Assembly: GCF_013403915.1 (NCBI RefSeq)
Contig: NZ_JABFDI010000013.1
Span: 60,499-124,498 of the forward strand
Length of the DNA: 64,000 nt
From: Winogradskyella pacifica
GTDB taxonomy: Bacteria; Bacteroidota; Bacteroidia; Flavobacteriales; Flavobacteriaceae
Direction: 5' to 3'
Of this stretch, positions 28,301 to 37,031 are shown one piece after another. Within the stretch, counting starts at the first letter, position 1, and every line of letters starts with the position of its first letter. The notes beneath the pieces were generated by a model that saw only the letters and a program-made list of their open reading frames with translations, had not been told where the DNA came from and did not search any database. The position numbers and the translations under genes were made by a program.

Positions 28301-29721
28301 CAAGTCCTGTAAATGGTGAAACTGAAATTACAACTACGTTAAATCAAATGACATGGAATGCGGTTGCAAATGCAACGAGCTACAAAGTGACTATTTCTGG
28401 TACGACCAATAACAATATTATAGATTTTGGAACTACAGACACTTTTTACAACTTTACGAATCCTTTTCTAAATGATGAGGTTGTTATGGTGACTATTATT
28501 CCAATAAACGGAACTGTTGAAGTTACAGGTTGTACCGCTGAAAGTTTTACTATTATTTCTAACACACCTAGTTGTACTAATCTTACAAGTCCTGTAAATG
28601 GTGACACTGATGTTACAACTACATTAAATCAAATCACATGGAATGCGGTTGCAAATGCAACGAGCTACAAAGTGACTATTTCTGGTACGACCAATAACAA
28701 TATTACAGATTTTGAAACTACAGATACCTTCTACAACTTCACTAATCCTTTTCTAAATGATGAGATGGTTACAGTGACTATTATTCCAATAAACGGAACT
28801 GTTGAAGTTACTGGTTGTACCGCTGAAAGTTTTACTATTATTTCTAACACACCTAGTTGTACTAATCTTACAAGTCCTGTAAATGGTGACACTGATGTTA
28901 CAACTACATTAAATCAAATCACATGGAATGCGGTTGCAAATGCAACAAGCTACAAAGTGACTATTTCTGGTACTGCCAATAACAATATTATAGATTTTGA
29001 AACTATAGGCACTTTTTACAACTTCACGAATCCTTTTCTAAATGATGAGGTGGTTACAGTGACTATTATTCCAATAAACGGAACTGTTGAAGCCATTGGT
29101 TGTGCTACAGAAACCTTTGAAATTGTAAAAACGCTAGTTTGTACAGACTTATTAAGTCCATTGGATGGAGCTACTGATGTCTCTATTGAAACCGATTTAA
29201 CCTGGGATTCTATTCCAAATGCAGATGGTTATATAGTATCAGTAGGCACAGCGTCTGGCGCATCTGATGTTGTTACTAATTTAGATGTCGGATTTACAAC
29301 AACCTATAGTTTTGATACTGAATTAGAAAGTGAAACTACGTATTACGTATCCATAACGTCTTATAATGGAAACGGAGAATCCGAAAATTGTAATGAAAGC
29401 ACATTTACGACACTAGTTATTCCGAAAAATGAAGTCAAATATGGCTTTTCACCAAATGGAGATGGTATAAATGATTTCTGGACTATTGATGGCATCGAAG
29501 ATCATTCTGATAATACCGTGAGTATTTACAATAGATGGGGGGATTTAGTTTTTCAGATCAATAATTATAACAATACATCTAATGTCTTTAGAGGTATCGC
29601 TAATAAAAAGACAAAAATGGGCGCAGGTAAACTACCAGATGGCACCTACTTTTTTCAATTTTCAATTAGTGGTGATCATAGTTTTAAAACTTTAAAAGGT
29701 TACGTTATTATTAAAAGATAA
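22390..29721 (+). CDS. Giant BspA-type repeat surface protein with fibronectin-like repeats and T9SS type B sorting domain
   Basis: 2443 residues. A Sec signal (about 1-20) is followed by a PKD-like domain with WGDGDTDSN, then 14 BspA/DUF285-type 25-residue repeats of the form FNQPLNNWNVSNVTDMSSMF (about 150-500), and an Ig-like domain (CSDIISPIDG). A second PKD-like domain comes next, then about 21 more 25-residue repeats (about 800-1320) and ten 95-residue fibronectin-like repeats beginning CTNLTSPVNG (about 1380-2340). The protein ends in a gliding-motility-type (type B) T9SS domain: FSPNGDGINDFWTIDGI, IYNRWGDLVF, LPDGTYFFQF. It should be exported by Sec, passed through the T9SS and displayed or released as an adhesin. 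The PorP/SprF gene follows after 4 bases. No ligand can be predicted. Confidence 0.93.
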   Translation: MDKKIILILALIFSTTAFTQDFISIWNTSNTDSNSTLDNQIEIPTNALYTYNYTIDWGDGDTDSNVTGNITHTYASSGSYTINISGTFPQIYFNDTGDKLKIEEILSWGTIQWQSMENAFFGCENLNFDAIDSPDLSQVTSLKNMFRDCSSFNGILNNWDTITITDLSGTFARAGSFNRPLANWNTSSVTTMASTFQSTAFNEPLDGWNTAVVTDMSNMFNSATNFNQNINNWNVANVTTMASMFSVALNYNQPLNNWNVANVTDMSSMFYRAREFNQPLDNWDVGNVTDMSQMFEGFLDMIFNQSINTWDVSNVTDMSSMFKRCATFNQPLDSWVVTNVTNMSEMFERARSFDQPINSWNVSNVTDMSKMFYGDNYAMAFNQPLDNWGVGNVTDMSDMFNNCTVFNQALNTWDVAMVTTMEGMFNEASEFNQPLNNWITTSLTNTNNLFFGASQFNQPLDNWTVSNVTTMQNMFSSANAFDHPLSTWDISNVSNMVNMLSNSGLSQENYDNTLINWASQSVQTDISLGAHTLTYCDGLAARQHLIDTFNWTITADTANCSFVLCSDIISPIDGDLNVPANSDIRWNPVANADGYRISIRREDDMGNVLQVIYNNDDIGNVVGVSFTNEFSPGDNVFVTVIPYNSEGPAVGCEEIQFKTIESWVNSPDAFKFTVDTSILDTNSSAANQLFLEVNSSLTYNFSIDWGDNQYNNNVTDQLTHTYLTPGIYTISIIGDYPQHIYRSTNRDNKKLIAVDQWGTQPWLSMEYFFWFCDNMVYNATDVPDLTNVTNMARMFRRNKLFDGDINNWDVSNVTNMTNLFYQAEIFNQPLDDWDVSNVTNMSNMFNTAKAFNQPIDSWNVSSVTSMSDMFNDSEAFNQPLNSWNVGNVTNTKQMFANTIEFNQDLNNWDVSNVTDMQQMFESSTHFNGDINNWNVGNVVNTSSMFRSAADFNQPVDSWNVSSVINFQQMFEGASDFNQPLNSWDVSNATTMSRMFSGAQSFNQPLDQWNVVSVSNMFGMFRGAVAFNQNINTWNVTNVLNMSSMFENTSAYNQLLNQWDVNSVVNMGSMFKNAALFNQPIDVWDVSAVATMTSMFESASVFNQPLNSWNVSSVTAMDSMFKASMLFNNPLNNWTVASVTNMMSMFEDATAFNQPLNNWDTGEVLTMQAMFKSAATFDQNIDTWNVSFVSTMEDMFREASTYNQTMNSWNVASVTTMKGMFQDAISFNGEINSWNVRNVLTMEALFYGASAFNQTLINWRVTGIQTMENMFRDALSYNQSMDAWTIGTVTMQSMFRDASAFNQNLVDWDISNVTNVNNMLDRTALSRENYDATLMAWSELSLPAGLTLGADTLLYCDALQQRQDIIDNYGWSINNDVLDCPIPECTELVLPLNGATDVPVNTNLTWENVLFASGYRLEITIQPSGTIINENVGDVTSYEFASDFAGGETVSVTIIPFNDEGDAIGPCTEESFTVSTDAATVPDCTNLTLPLNGDTEVMVGTNLSWTPITNANGYRIHVVTNPGGIIILNNEDVGNSTTYNFTTDLPEETLIDVTITPYNDEGDANSCTTESFTTQTIPRPPLCTNLSNPLNNAIDVAIDTNITWNAVTDATGYLISIGTTSGGIEIANSVDVGNFTTYTLPNDLQNSRTYYVTIIPYNAIGDATGCSEEVFTTSDQISTSPGCTNLTSPVNGETNITTTLNQMTWNAAANATSYKITITGSANNDITDFETSNTFYNFSNPFLNGEMVTVSIIPFNATENAIGCSTASFTIIPETPSCTNLVSPIDGATNVAIDLNQLTWSSATNATSYKVTISGTTNNNITDFETTDTFYNFTNPFLNDEVVIVTIIPINGTVEVTGCTSESFTIIADTPNCTNLTSPVNGETEITTTLNQMTWNAVANATSYKVTISGTANNNITNFETTDTFYNFTNPFLNDEVVMVTIIPINGTVEVTGCTSESFTIISDAPSCTNLTSPVNGETEITTTLNQMTWNAVANATSYKVTISGTTNNNIIDFGTTDTFYNFTNPFLNDEVVMVTIIPINGTVEVTGCTAESFTIISNTPSCTNLTSPVNGDTDVTTTLNQITWNAVANATSYKVTISGTTNNNITDFETTDTFYNFTNPFLNDEMVTVTIIPINGTVEVTGCTAESFTIISNTPSCTNLTSPVNGDTDVTTTLNQITWNAVANATSYKVTISGTANNNIIDFETIGTFYNFTNPFLNDEVVTVTIIPINGTVEAIGCATETFEIVKTLVCTDLLSPLDGATDVSIETDLTWDSIPNADGYIVSVGTASGASDVVTNLDVGFTTTYSFDTELESETTYYVSITSYNGNGESENCNESTFTTLVIPKNEVKYGFSPNGDGINDFWTIDGIEDHSDNTVSIYNRWGDLVFQINNYNNTSNVFRGIANKKTKMGAGKLPDGTYFFQFSISGDHSFKTLKGYVIIKR
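22840..23893 (+). repeat. BspA/DUF285 repeat block 1 (about 14 units of 75 bp)
   Basis: Coding tandem repeat with period near 75 bp. Each unit encodes about 25 residues with conserved FNQ, W, V, VT.M and MF positions. Two units contain short insertions (near 23280 and 23515). Confidence 0.9.
24785..26346 (+). repeat. BspA/DUF285 repeat block 2 (about 21 units of 75 bp)
   Basis: Second block of the same 25-residue unit, separated from block 1 by an Ig-like and a PKD-like domain. The order PKD, BspA repeats and a capping segment (YDATLMAWSELSL..., compare YDNTLINWASQSV... after block 1) occurs twice, so a large internal duplication produced the two halves. Confidence 0.88.
27433..29139 (+). 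repeat. Tandem 285-bp fibronectin-like coding repeats (six units)
   Basis: Unit starts (TGT of CTNL) lie at 27433, 27718, 28003, 28288, 28573 and 28858, an exact 285-bp period, with the last unit 282 bp. The units starting at 28003 to 28858 are nearly identical at DNA level (for example the shared AATGGTG, ACATGGAATGCGGTTGCAAA and ATAAACGGAACTGTTGAAG segments), while the outer units are more diverged. Confidence 0.92.
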
Positions 29722-29725
29722 GTAG

Positions 29726-30658
29726 ATGAATTTTAGAAAAAAAATAACCGCTATAACTGTAATTATCGGATTCATAATGTCTTTGACAAACTCGGTTGCT
29801 GCCCAGCAAACACCTTTGTTTTCAGAATATAATTACAATCCATTTATTATCAATCCTGCTTATGCTGGACTTACAGCAAACACGGAGTTTTCAATAAGTA
29901 ATTCTGGTTTTTTCAGTCCGTTTGAAGGCAGCCCAAAAAGTTTTTTCTTAAGTGGCCATGGCTCCATAAATAATAATAAAATGGGTCTTGGTGCCGGTAT
30001 TGTTAGTGATGAAATTGGAGTAACGAAATCTACAAGTTTCTTTGCGGCCTACGCTTATAAAATATACTTTGATTTTGATAACGATCGCCCATATTGGCAA
30101 AATTACCATCCTAATGTCCTTTCTTTTGGTATTACTGCTGGCATACAACAATATCAAGACAATTTAACGGAATTAGGCATTACAAATGATTATGTTTTTG
30201 CTGAAGATATTAATGCGACTATTCCAACTATAGGTGTCGGCTTTTTATTTAATCTGAACACCTTATATGTTGGTTTTTCTTCACCAAATATTATAGGTGA
30301 TGCTTTGGTCTCTGATAAGAGTTTCAATATTTCAAATACATATTATGGCTATTTCGGATACCGATTTTACAATAACCGCTTTCAGGATTTGATAATTAAG
30401 CCAAATGTATTATTAAAACATGAAAAAGGATCACCACTACAAGCCGACATTAACGTTGCCGTAAGTGTCAGAAACAAATTTGAACTTGGTGGTGGCTATA
30501 GAACAAGTAATTCTTTTAACCTGTTAGCCGGTCTTTATGTCTTTAATAATTTCCGACTTATTTATAATTATAATATAGCGACAAACGATTCTCCTCTTGG
30601 AAACACACATGGTTTCATTTTAAGTTATCAGTTAAAAAATGGCTATACGAATAACTAG
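29726..30658 (+). CDS. PorP/SprF family type IX secretion outer-membrane protein
   Basis: 310 residues with a signal peptide ending near VAAQQ, then the family signature SEYNYNPFIINPAYAGL and alternating beta-strand pattern typical of an outer-membrane barrel. SprF of Flavobacterium johnsoniae is needed to secrete the adhesin encoded next to it, SprB; the same pairing is seen here, with only 4 bases after the 2443-residue protein gene. It probably serves export or anchoring of that type B sorting-domain protein. Confidence 0.9.
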   Translation: MNFRKKITAITVIIGFIMSLTNSVAAQQTPLFSEYNYNPFIINPAYAGLTANTEFSISNSGFFSPFEGSPKSFFLSGHGSINNNKMGLGAGIVSDEIGVTKSTSFFAAYAYKIYFDFDNDRPYWQNYHPNVLSFGITAGIQQYQDNLTELGITNDYVFAEDINATIPTIGVGFLFNLNTLYVGFSSPNIIGDALVSDKSFNISNTYYGYFGYRFYNNRFQDLIIKPNVLLKHEKGSPLQADINVAVSVRNKFELGGGYRTSNSFNLLAGLYVFNNFRLIYNYNIATNDSPLGNTHGFILSYQLKNGYTNN

Positions 30659-30777
30659 TGCCAAGGTGATATTTGAAATTGGAAAACATAAATTTCAACT
30701 GCACCTTTATAAAAATGTATAAAGCCTTTTGCTATATTACATTTTGGGGCTTATGAATAATCAAGAACACCTTTCAA

Positions 30778-30816
30778 AAAAAATGCTGAATAACAATTTG
30801 TTATTCAGCATTTTTT
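30778..30816. terminator. Strong bidirectional terminator between the two convergent surface-protein loci
   Basis: AAAAAATGCTGAATAACAA (30778-30796) and its exact complement TTGTTATTCAGCATTTTTT (30798-30816) form a 19-bp inverted repeat with a one-base centre. A-run and T-run flanks serve both strands. Confidence 0.9.
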
Positions 30817-30827
30817 AATCTTAAGAA

Positions 30828-33800
30828 TTACCGTTTCAAAGCAAAATGTGCCTTAAACTCTTTTCGTATGCCGCTACTTGGTTCATCATACTCTACAGTA
30901 AACCAATAGTCACTTGTTGGCAAAGCATTACCATTAAAGGTTCCATCCCATCCTTCTCCATCGGGACTTAATTGCTTTAACAACTTTCCGTAACGGTCAA
31001 ATATGTAAATTATAGCATTACTACCAATACCTTCAATATTCCAAGTGTCATTATTTCCATCTCCATTAGGTGTAAAATATAAAGGATAATCGATAACAAA
31101 AATCGACACTGTTATTATTCCACAACCAAATTTATCTCTTGCTGTTATTTCATGTTCACCTGCAGAAACATTAGTAAAAACTCCCTCATCTTGCCAAGGG
31201 CCTCCATCTAAACTGTACTCGTAAACACTAATGCCTGTCGCTATCGCTTCTAAAACGTGGTTATTAGCAAAGGCTTGTGTTAACAGCTCCACGCTTAGAC
31301 TTGGTGGCTCACTTTCTATGACCACTGTTGCATCTTCATGTTCACAACCTGTAGTTAAATTGGTTACAAACACCTCATAATTCCCACCTTCAGTTGGCAT
31401 AATACTAGACCCTGTTTCGCTTATAAGATTACCTTCAAACGTCCATACAAAACTATAGTCTGCTGCAGATAAGCCTGTCTCAATGATTAACGGATCTAAA
31501 ATTTCGGTTCCATTGGTATTTAAACATAATGTGTAGCTGTCTTCTAAATTAAACTCTGGTAATGGATTCACTTGTAAAGTCAATGTTGCAACCTCATAAC
31601 AAATCGATGTATCACTACCTGTGCCGTCTGGTGTATCATTATCTACCCTCGCATAAATCACTTGTGGATTGGTGGTGTTTTCATACAGTGTTGGCAAAGG
31701 ATTAACCTTTAAGTCGGCCTCTTCTTGAGTTGCATAATACGTCACCATATAATTTAGTGGATCTTGGCCATCTAAAACTTCTGGATCTCTCGTGGTTAAA
31801 TCGAACTGAGCACTATCGTTAGTTGGATTGTCGTCCGTTTCCATATTGTCATCACAGGTTTCGTAAACAATAGGATCCATATTTGGATTGGCTTGAGCCG
31901 CTTCTTGCACTTCAATATTAAAACTTTGTGTACTGATTGAACAACCTGTAACATTGTTGGTGATGGTTACAAAAATCTGTTGCGGATTACTTGTATTTGT
32001 GTATAAACTCACTAAACCATTCATACCTGCTTCCGCATCCGCTAAATTAGCGTGATAAGTCACCATAAACTGTGTTGGATCTTGCCCATTTAAGACTTCT
32101 TCGTCTTTTGTCGTTAGGTCAAAATTGTCAAAGCCATCAGTAAATAATTCACATTGAATAAAATCTGTTACGGCAACCACTTCTGGTAACGGATGAACTA
32201 CGATTGTAAAATCAACTAAGGTATAACAGCCTGTAACATCATTCGTCACTCTTACATAAATCTGTTGATTTGGTGTATCTATGTTTGTGTATTGTGTTGG
32301 ATCTGGTATAGCATTGTTTCCTGAGTTGGCATCGTCTATATCTTCGTAATAGCTTGCCGTGACTCCGGCTTCTCCATTAAGGATTAGAATTTCATTTTCG
32401 GTTAGATCAAAAACTTCTACTCCATCTCCTGTATTTATAGCATCACACAATTCTAAATCAGGCAATTGATCGCTTGCTGTTGGCGTTGGATTTGGCATAA
32501 CGCGAATCGTTAGTGTTACCACATCTACACAACCGGTGTCTGTATCTGTAACCACTGCAAATAAAGTCTGTGGATTAGCAACTGCACCTCCTACGGATAC
32601 GTTAGTGTAAGCTTCGGCATTAACAGCATCTATTTGATTTACGGCATTTGTTAAAGTCTCATAGTAACTAACACTCCAGCCTGCTTCACCTCCAGTAATC
32701 TCATTATTTTTTACGGTTAAATCGAAAATAGTTACTTCATCTGCAACAGCATCATCACAAACTTCTAATGGACTTGGTTGTATCGCTTCTGGTGGAAGCG
32801 CCACACTAATGTCAAAAGAACCAGTATCAAAACAAACATTATTATCATTCTCTAAACGCACAAAAATGGTTTGTGGGTTGCTAGAATTGGTAAAGCTTCC
32901 TGGTGTTGATATTGGGTTATTTCCAGATATAGCATCTGCTTCATTAACATGATAGGTTAAACTGACGTCTGTTTGACTTCCTATTATTTCACTATCTTTT
33001 GTCGTTAAATCGAACTGCGCAAAACCATCGGAATTTGAATCACAAATTACATATTCAGGTATAGATACTGGTACTTGTGGTGTCTCTAATACACGAAGCG
33101 TTAATGTTCTTGAAATATCGTAACAACCCGTAATCGTATTTGTTGCTCTAATATAAATCGTTTGCTCATTCATCACAACATTAGTGTAAGGACTTGCAAA
33201 AGCATTAACACCTGTATTGGCATCTTCTAAGGTTTCGTGATAGGTAATAGCAACATCTAACTCTCCACCGATGATTTCGATTGTTCTTTCTTCTAAATTA
33301 AAATTTGTAAACCCATCGGTATCATCATCACAGACTTCTAAATCTGCAGGAGCCGTTGGTGATGGAATTGGACTTACTCGCAACGTTAATGTTATGGTAT
33401 TTGTACAACCTGTTGCATTATTGGTTGCTTTTACAAATATGGTCTGTGGATTTGAAGTGTTTGAATAAGGACTAAAAATAGGATTGGTATTAGTATCAGC
33501 ATCCAATTGTGTTTCAAAAAACGTTAATCCGACACCAGATTGTCCGTTTAGAATCTCATCAGCAGCATTTTCTAAAGTAAACGCTTCAATTTCATCACCT
33601 GGATTATTATCATCACATAACAACAATGGATTTGCTTGCACCAATACTGGTATGGCATTTACAATCAATTCTAATGTTGTTAATTTATAACAACCTGAAG
33701 CATTATCTTCAACACGAATCCAAATCACTTGATTAAAATCATCACTATTGGTATAGTTTGCTGAATTTGTGATTGGGTTTAATCCATCATCTGCATCAGT

Positions 33801-36767
33801 TTCATTCAAGTAAAATGAGACTGTATACAATGTAGGATCTGATAAATTTTGTAGAATCTCTGCTGTTTTACTAGTTAAATCGAACTGTCCAAAACCATCT
33901 GCAGATACATCATCACAAATCTCTAAGGGATCAGGTGATGTCGCTCCCAATTGTGGAGTTGGATTAACAAAAAGTTGTAAGGTTACAATTGAATCACAAT
34001 CTGTTGCAATTGTTGAACTTTCTACACGCGCATAAACCGTTTGCGCATTTTGTACAATATTTGGGTAAAGACCTACTATTGGGTTAACATTAATATCAGC
34101 ATCCGCCATCGTCTCATGGTAACTCACTGTTAGTGTTGTATCTCCTCCCGTAATCTCATTGTCTTTAGTTGTTAAATCAAAAAGTCCAAAACCATCACTA
34201 TCAGGATCACAATAGTCCAAAGCTGTAGGAGGATTTGCTATAGGCGCTTGCTCTACAACTAATTCTAGTGTCGTAAAATCGTAACAACCTGTATTTATAT
34301 TTTCAACTCTAGCAACAACAATTTGTCCATTACTTGTATTGGTATACAACGTAGGTAACACATTGGTTTCTGATTCTGCTTCAGCTAAAGTTTCAAAATA
34401 ATTTACCGAATAATTAGGATTATTACCTGTGATTTCTGTGTTCTTTAAACTTAAATCGATCTGAGTTAAACCATCTGGTGTGCCATCGTCACAAACTTGT
34501 AAAGCGGTTGGCGTAATTGCTGTAGGCAAAGGATTAACAATTAAGCTAAGCGTCGTAATTTCAAAACAATCGGTATTAAAATTATTTTCGGCACGTATAT
34601 AAATAGTTTGCGTACTACTTGTATTTGTATATAGTCCGGAAATCGCATTTAATCTATCTTCAGCATCGGACTGCGATATATGATAGGTTACTGTAACATC
34701 TGTAGTACCACCTAAAAGTAATGGAGTTTGAGAGTCTAAATCGAATTGTGTAAAACCATCATTTACGGCATCATCACAAACTTCCAAAGGTAGTAAGGTG
34801 TTCATTGCTGGAGTATCAAATACTTCTAAGTCTAAACTCGATACATTATAACACACGGTTCCGTCTGTATCGACACGAACATGAATCGTTTGGTTATATG
34901 CGGACGTATTTTGAAACGCTGTTGGGTCTCCAATTTCTGGAGTGCCAGCTTCTGCTTCGGCTTGCGATATATAATATGATACTTGCACGGGTTGCGTGTT
35001 TCCGGCAATAATATCGGCTTCGGCTTGGGTTAAATCGAAAGTTCCAAAACCTTGACTATTGGCATCACAGCTTTGCAATGGAGCTACTGTATTTGCAATA
35101 GGAGCACCAACCACTTCAAGATTAAGAGTCGTATAATCAACACAGCCTAAATTTGTTTCTACGCGCACATAAACAGTTTGATTTGCTGACGTACTATCAT
35201 AAGGAGACACAAGTGCTGTAAGTGGATTTCCTGCTTCTGCTAAAGCTTGAGTTTCGTAATATGTTACGTTTACGTTTACTTCGTTATTCGAAATGGCAGC
35301 GCTTTCAAGATCTAAATCGAATTCCGCTGTATTAGGGTTTATGCCGTCATTACAAGCTAATAAAGGGCTTGGAGCTATAACTGTTGGTAATGGATTAACG
35401 GTTATGGTTTCCGTGGTATTCAATGTGAGAATACAATTTGGTGGAATCGGACTTGTAACCGTTAGTATTTCTACGTTGGTAGTCGCTGTTAAAGCAGGTA
35501 ATGTAAGTGTGAAATTTCCGGTGGCATCTAAAGTTAATGTTTGAGATGCACCAGTATCTACAGTATAAGCAATTGTTGCATTAGGATCGCCTGAAAATTC
35601 TAACTCCCCATCTTCACCTTCACAAATTGGAGTATTATTGAGTATTATTGGAGTCGAATTTGATGATACCGTTACGGTTTCAGAATCCGTTAAGACCTGA
35701 GAGCAGACTACCGTACCTGAATCACTTAGAATTTGAGCATCCTCTAAATTTAACGTTATGTCACTTGTAGGTGATTGTGTTAGAATAGCAGAACCTGTGG
35801 CGTCTAACACTATTGATTCTGTTGTACCGTCATCTATATTGTAAAGAACAGTGGCATTAGGTGTCCCTGTTATTATAAATATCACGTTTTCTCCTTCACA
35901 TATGGCTGTGTTAGATACGGCTAATGTAGAGGTAGGAATTGGTGTTACAATTAAATCGAAATCAATTATAGAATAACAATCTGTTCCTGAAGATTTAACT
36001 TTAGCATAGACCGTTTGTGGATTAGACGTATTGGCATAAATACCTGGTAATTCATTAATATCATCCGTAGCATCTGCTAAACTTAGATAAAAGTCAATGG
36101 TATTTAAAGGGTCTGAATTAATACTCGATTTTAAGCCATCTAGACCAAATACGGCAATATCTGGATTACTACTACATTGTTTTACATCATCAATATCATT
36201 GACAACTGGTGGTGCCGGAAATGCTCCTGTTCCCTCATTAGCTGTTCCTGTCCATTCTAATTGAAAACCACCATCACCTGCAGGTCTATCTATAACAATG
36301 AAATAAGATTCTCCAACATTAACATTTAACCAATACACATAACCATTACCACTTGCGCCTGGTCCGGATTGGGTTAAAGTTGTACTTCCGTTAATTCCTG
36401 TTTGATTATTTGTAAGTCCTGCTTCATTAGGGTTGGTTGTTGCACATCGAATAGGACTTCCTAGGTTAGAACAAATACGGTTTGGGCCATAAACCCAAAA
36501 ATCGTAATCGACCATAATATCTGGATCATTAGGAATTAAATCAAACCCTAAAGTCCCTGATTGTACAATATTAACTTCTAACCAAAGTGAATTATGCTCA
36601 CTACCACCGCAAGAACTAACCTCATAATCATTACCATATCCTGTAGCATTAGACGAAAATGTACCATTACCACAAACCGTTACAGCATTAACACAATCGT
36701 TTGGTTCTTGTGCTTTGACATGAAAAAAAATTAGACTAAAAACTATTAAAAATAAATATCTATTCAT
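30828..36767 (-). CDS. Giant secreted protein with fourteen ~95-residue repeats and T9SS type B sorting domain
   Basis: 1979 residues. A signal peptide (1-19, ending HVKAQ) precedes a PPC-like beta-sandwich (NDCVNAVTVCGNGTF...YFIVIDRP) and 14 repeats of about 95 residues built on CDD..DGF..FDLT, V.YHET..DA and YTN.SNPQTIYVRV...TGCY. Two or three short Ig-like segments (ICEGE...) interrupt the first repeats. Two Ig/SprB-like segments follow the last, and the C-terminus is a gliding-motility-type sorting domain (YFTPNGDGNNDTWNIEGI, IYIFDRYGKLL). It should be exported by the T9SS. The start leaves a normal Sec signal. It lies 264 bases downstream of the OmpA-like gene on the same strand. Confidence 0.92.
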   Translation of the reverse strand: MNRYLFLIVFSLIFFHVKAQEPNDCVNAVTVCGNGTFSSNATGYGNDYEVSSCGGSEHNSLWLEVNIVQSGTLGFDLIPNDPDIMVDYDFWVYGPNRICSNLGSPIRCATTNPNEAGLTNNQTGINGSTTLTQSGPGASGNGYVYWLNVNVGESYFIVIDRPAGDGGFQLEWTGTANEGTGAFPAPPVVNDIDDVKQCSSNPDIAVFGLDGLKSSINSDPLNTIDFYLSLADATDDINELPGIYANTSNPQTVYAKVKSSGTDCYSIIDFDLIVTPIPTSTLAVSNTAICEGENVIFIITGTPNATVLYNIDDGTTESIVLDATGSAILTQSPTSDITLNLEDAQILSDSGTVVCSQVLTDSETVTVSSNSTPIILNNTPICEGEDGELEFSGDPNATIAYTVDTGASQTLTLDATGNFTLTLPALTATTNVEILTVTSPIPPNCILTLNTTETITVNPLPTVIAPSPLLACNDGINPNTAEFDLDLESAAISNNEVNVNVTYYETQALAEAGNPLTALVSPYDSTSANQTVYVRVETNLGCVDYTTLNLEVVGAPIANTVAPLQSCDANSQGFGTFDLTQAEADIIAGNTQPVQVSYYISQAEAEAGTPEIGDPTAFQNTSAYNQTIHVRVDTDGTVCYNVSSLDLEVFDTPAMNTLLPLEVCDDAVNDGFTQFDLDSQTPLLLGGTTDVTVTYHISQSDAEDRLNAISGLYTNTSSTQTIYIRAENNFNTDCFEITTLSLIVNPLPTAITPTALQVCDDGTPDGLTQIDLSLKNTEITGNNPNYSVNYFETLAEAESETNVLPTLYTNTSNGQIVVARVENINTGCYDFTTLELVVEQAPIANPPTALDYCDPDSDGFGLFDLTTKDNEITGGDTTLTVSYHETMADADINVNPIVGLYPNIVQNAQTVYARVESSTIATDCDSIVTLQLFVNPTPQLGATSPDPLEICDDVSADGFGQFDLTSKTAEILQNLSDPTLYTVSFYLNETDADDGLNPITNSANYTNSDDFNQVIWIRVEDNASGCYKLTTLELIVNAIPVLVQANPLLLCDDNNPGDEIEAFTLENAADEILNGQSGVGLTFFETQLDADTNTNPIFSPYSNTSNPQTIFVKATNNATGCTNTITLTLRVSPIPSPTAPADLEVCDDDTDGFTNFNLEERTIEIIGGELDVAITYHETLEDANTGVNAFASPYTNVVMNEQTIYIRATNTITGCYDISRTLTLRVLETPQVPVSIPEYVICDSNSDGFAQFDLTTKDSEIIGSQTDVSLTYHVNEADAISGNNPISTPGSFTNSSNPQTIFVRLENDNNVCFDTGSFDISVALPPEAIQPSPLEVCDDAVADEVTIFDLTVKNNEITGGEAGWSVSYYETLTNAVNQIDAVNAEAYTNVSVGGAVANPQTLFAVVTDTDTGCVDVVTLTIRVMPNPTPTASDQLPDLELCDAINTGDGVEVFDLTENEILILNGEAGVTASYYEDIDDANSGNNAIPDPTQYTNIDTPNQQIYVRVTNDVTGCYTLVDFTIVVHPLPEVVAVTDFIQCELFTDGFDNFDLTTKDEEVLNGQDPTQFMVTYHANLADAEAGMNGLVSLYTNTSNPQQIFVTITNNVTGCSISTQSFNIEVQEAAQANPNMDPIVYETCDDNMETDDNPTNDSAQFDLTTRDPEVLDGQDPLNYMVTYYATQEEADLKVNPLPTLYENTTNPQVIYARVDNDTPDGTGSDTSICYEVATLTLQVNPLPEFNLEDSYTLCLNTNGTEILDPLIIETGLSAADYSFVWTFEGNLISETGSSIMPTEGGNYEVFVTNLTTGCEHEDATVVIESEPPSLSVELLTQAFANNHVLEAIATGISVYEYSLDGGPWQDEGVFTNVSAGEHEITARDKFGCGIITVSIFVIDYPLYFTPNGDGNNDTWNIEGIGSNAIIYIFDRYGKLLKQLSPDGEGWDGTFNGNALPTSDYWFTVEYDEPSSGIRKEFKAHFALKR

Positions 36768-37031
36768 TTGAATTCTTTATCATAACCTCTATTAGTCTGA
36801 GAACATTGACGATCTGACTAATTTGAAAATATTTTATTAATTTAATAAGCCACTGTTATTATTTGCTATAATCAAGATTTAGCTGACAATAATAAAACAA
36901 TTATATCTCAAATTTTCCTACCTAAAAAAAGTTAACAGTCAAGCTCATAATTGATATAACCCGACTGCTAATTTGATTTTTCTATTAAAATTCTATTTTT
37001 AGATTAAAAATCCTAAAATATGTAATTCCAT

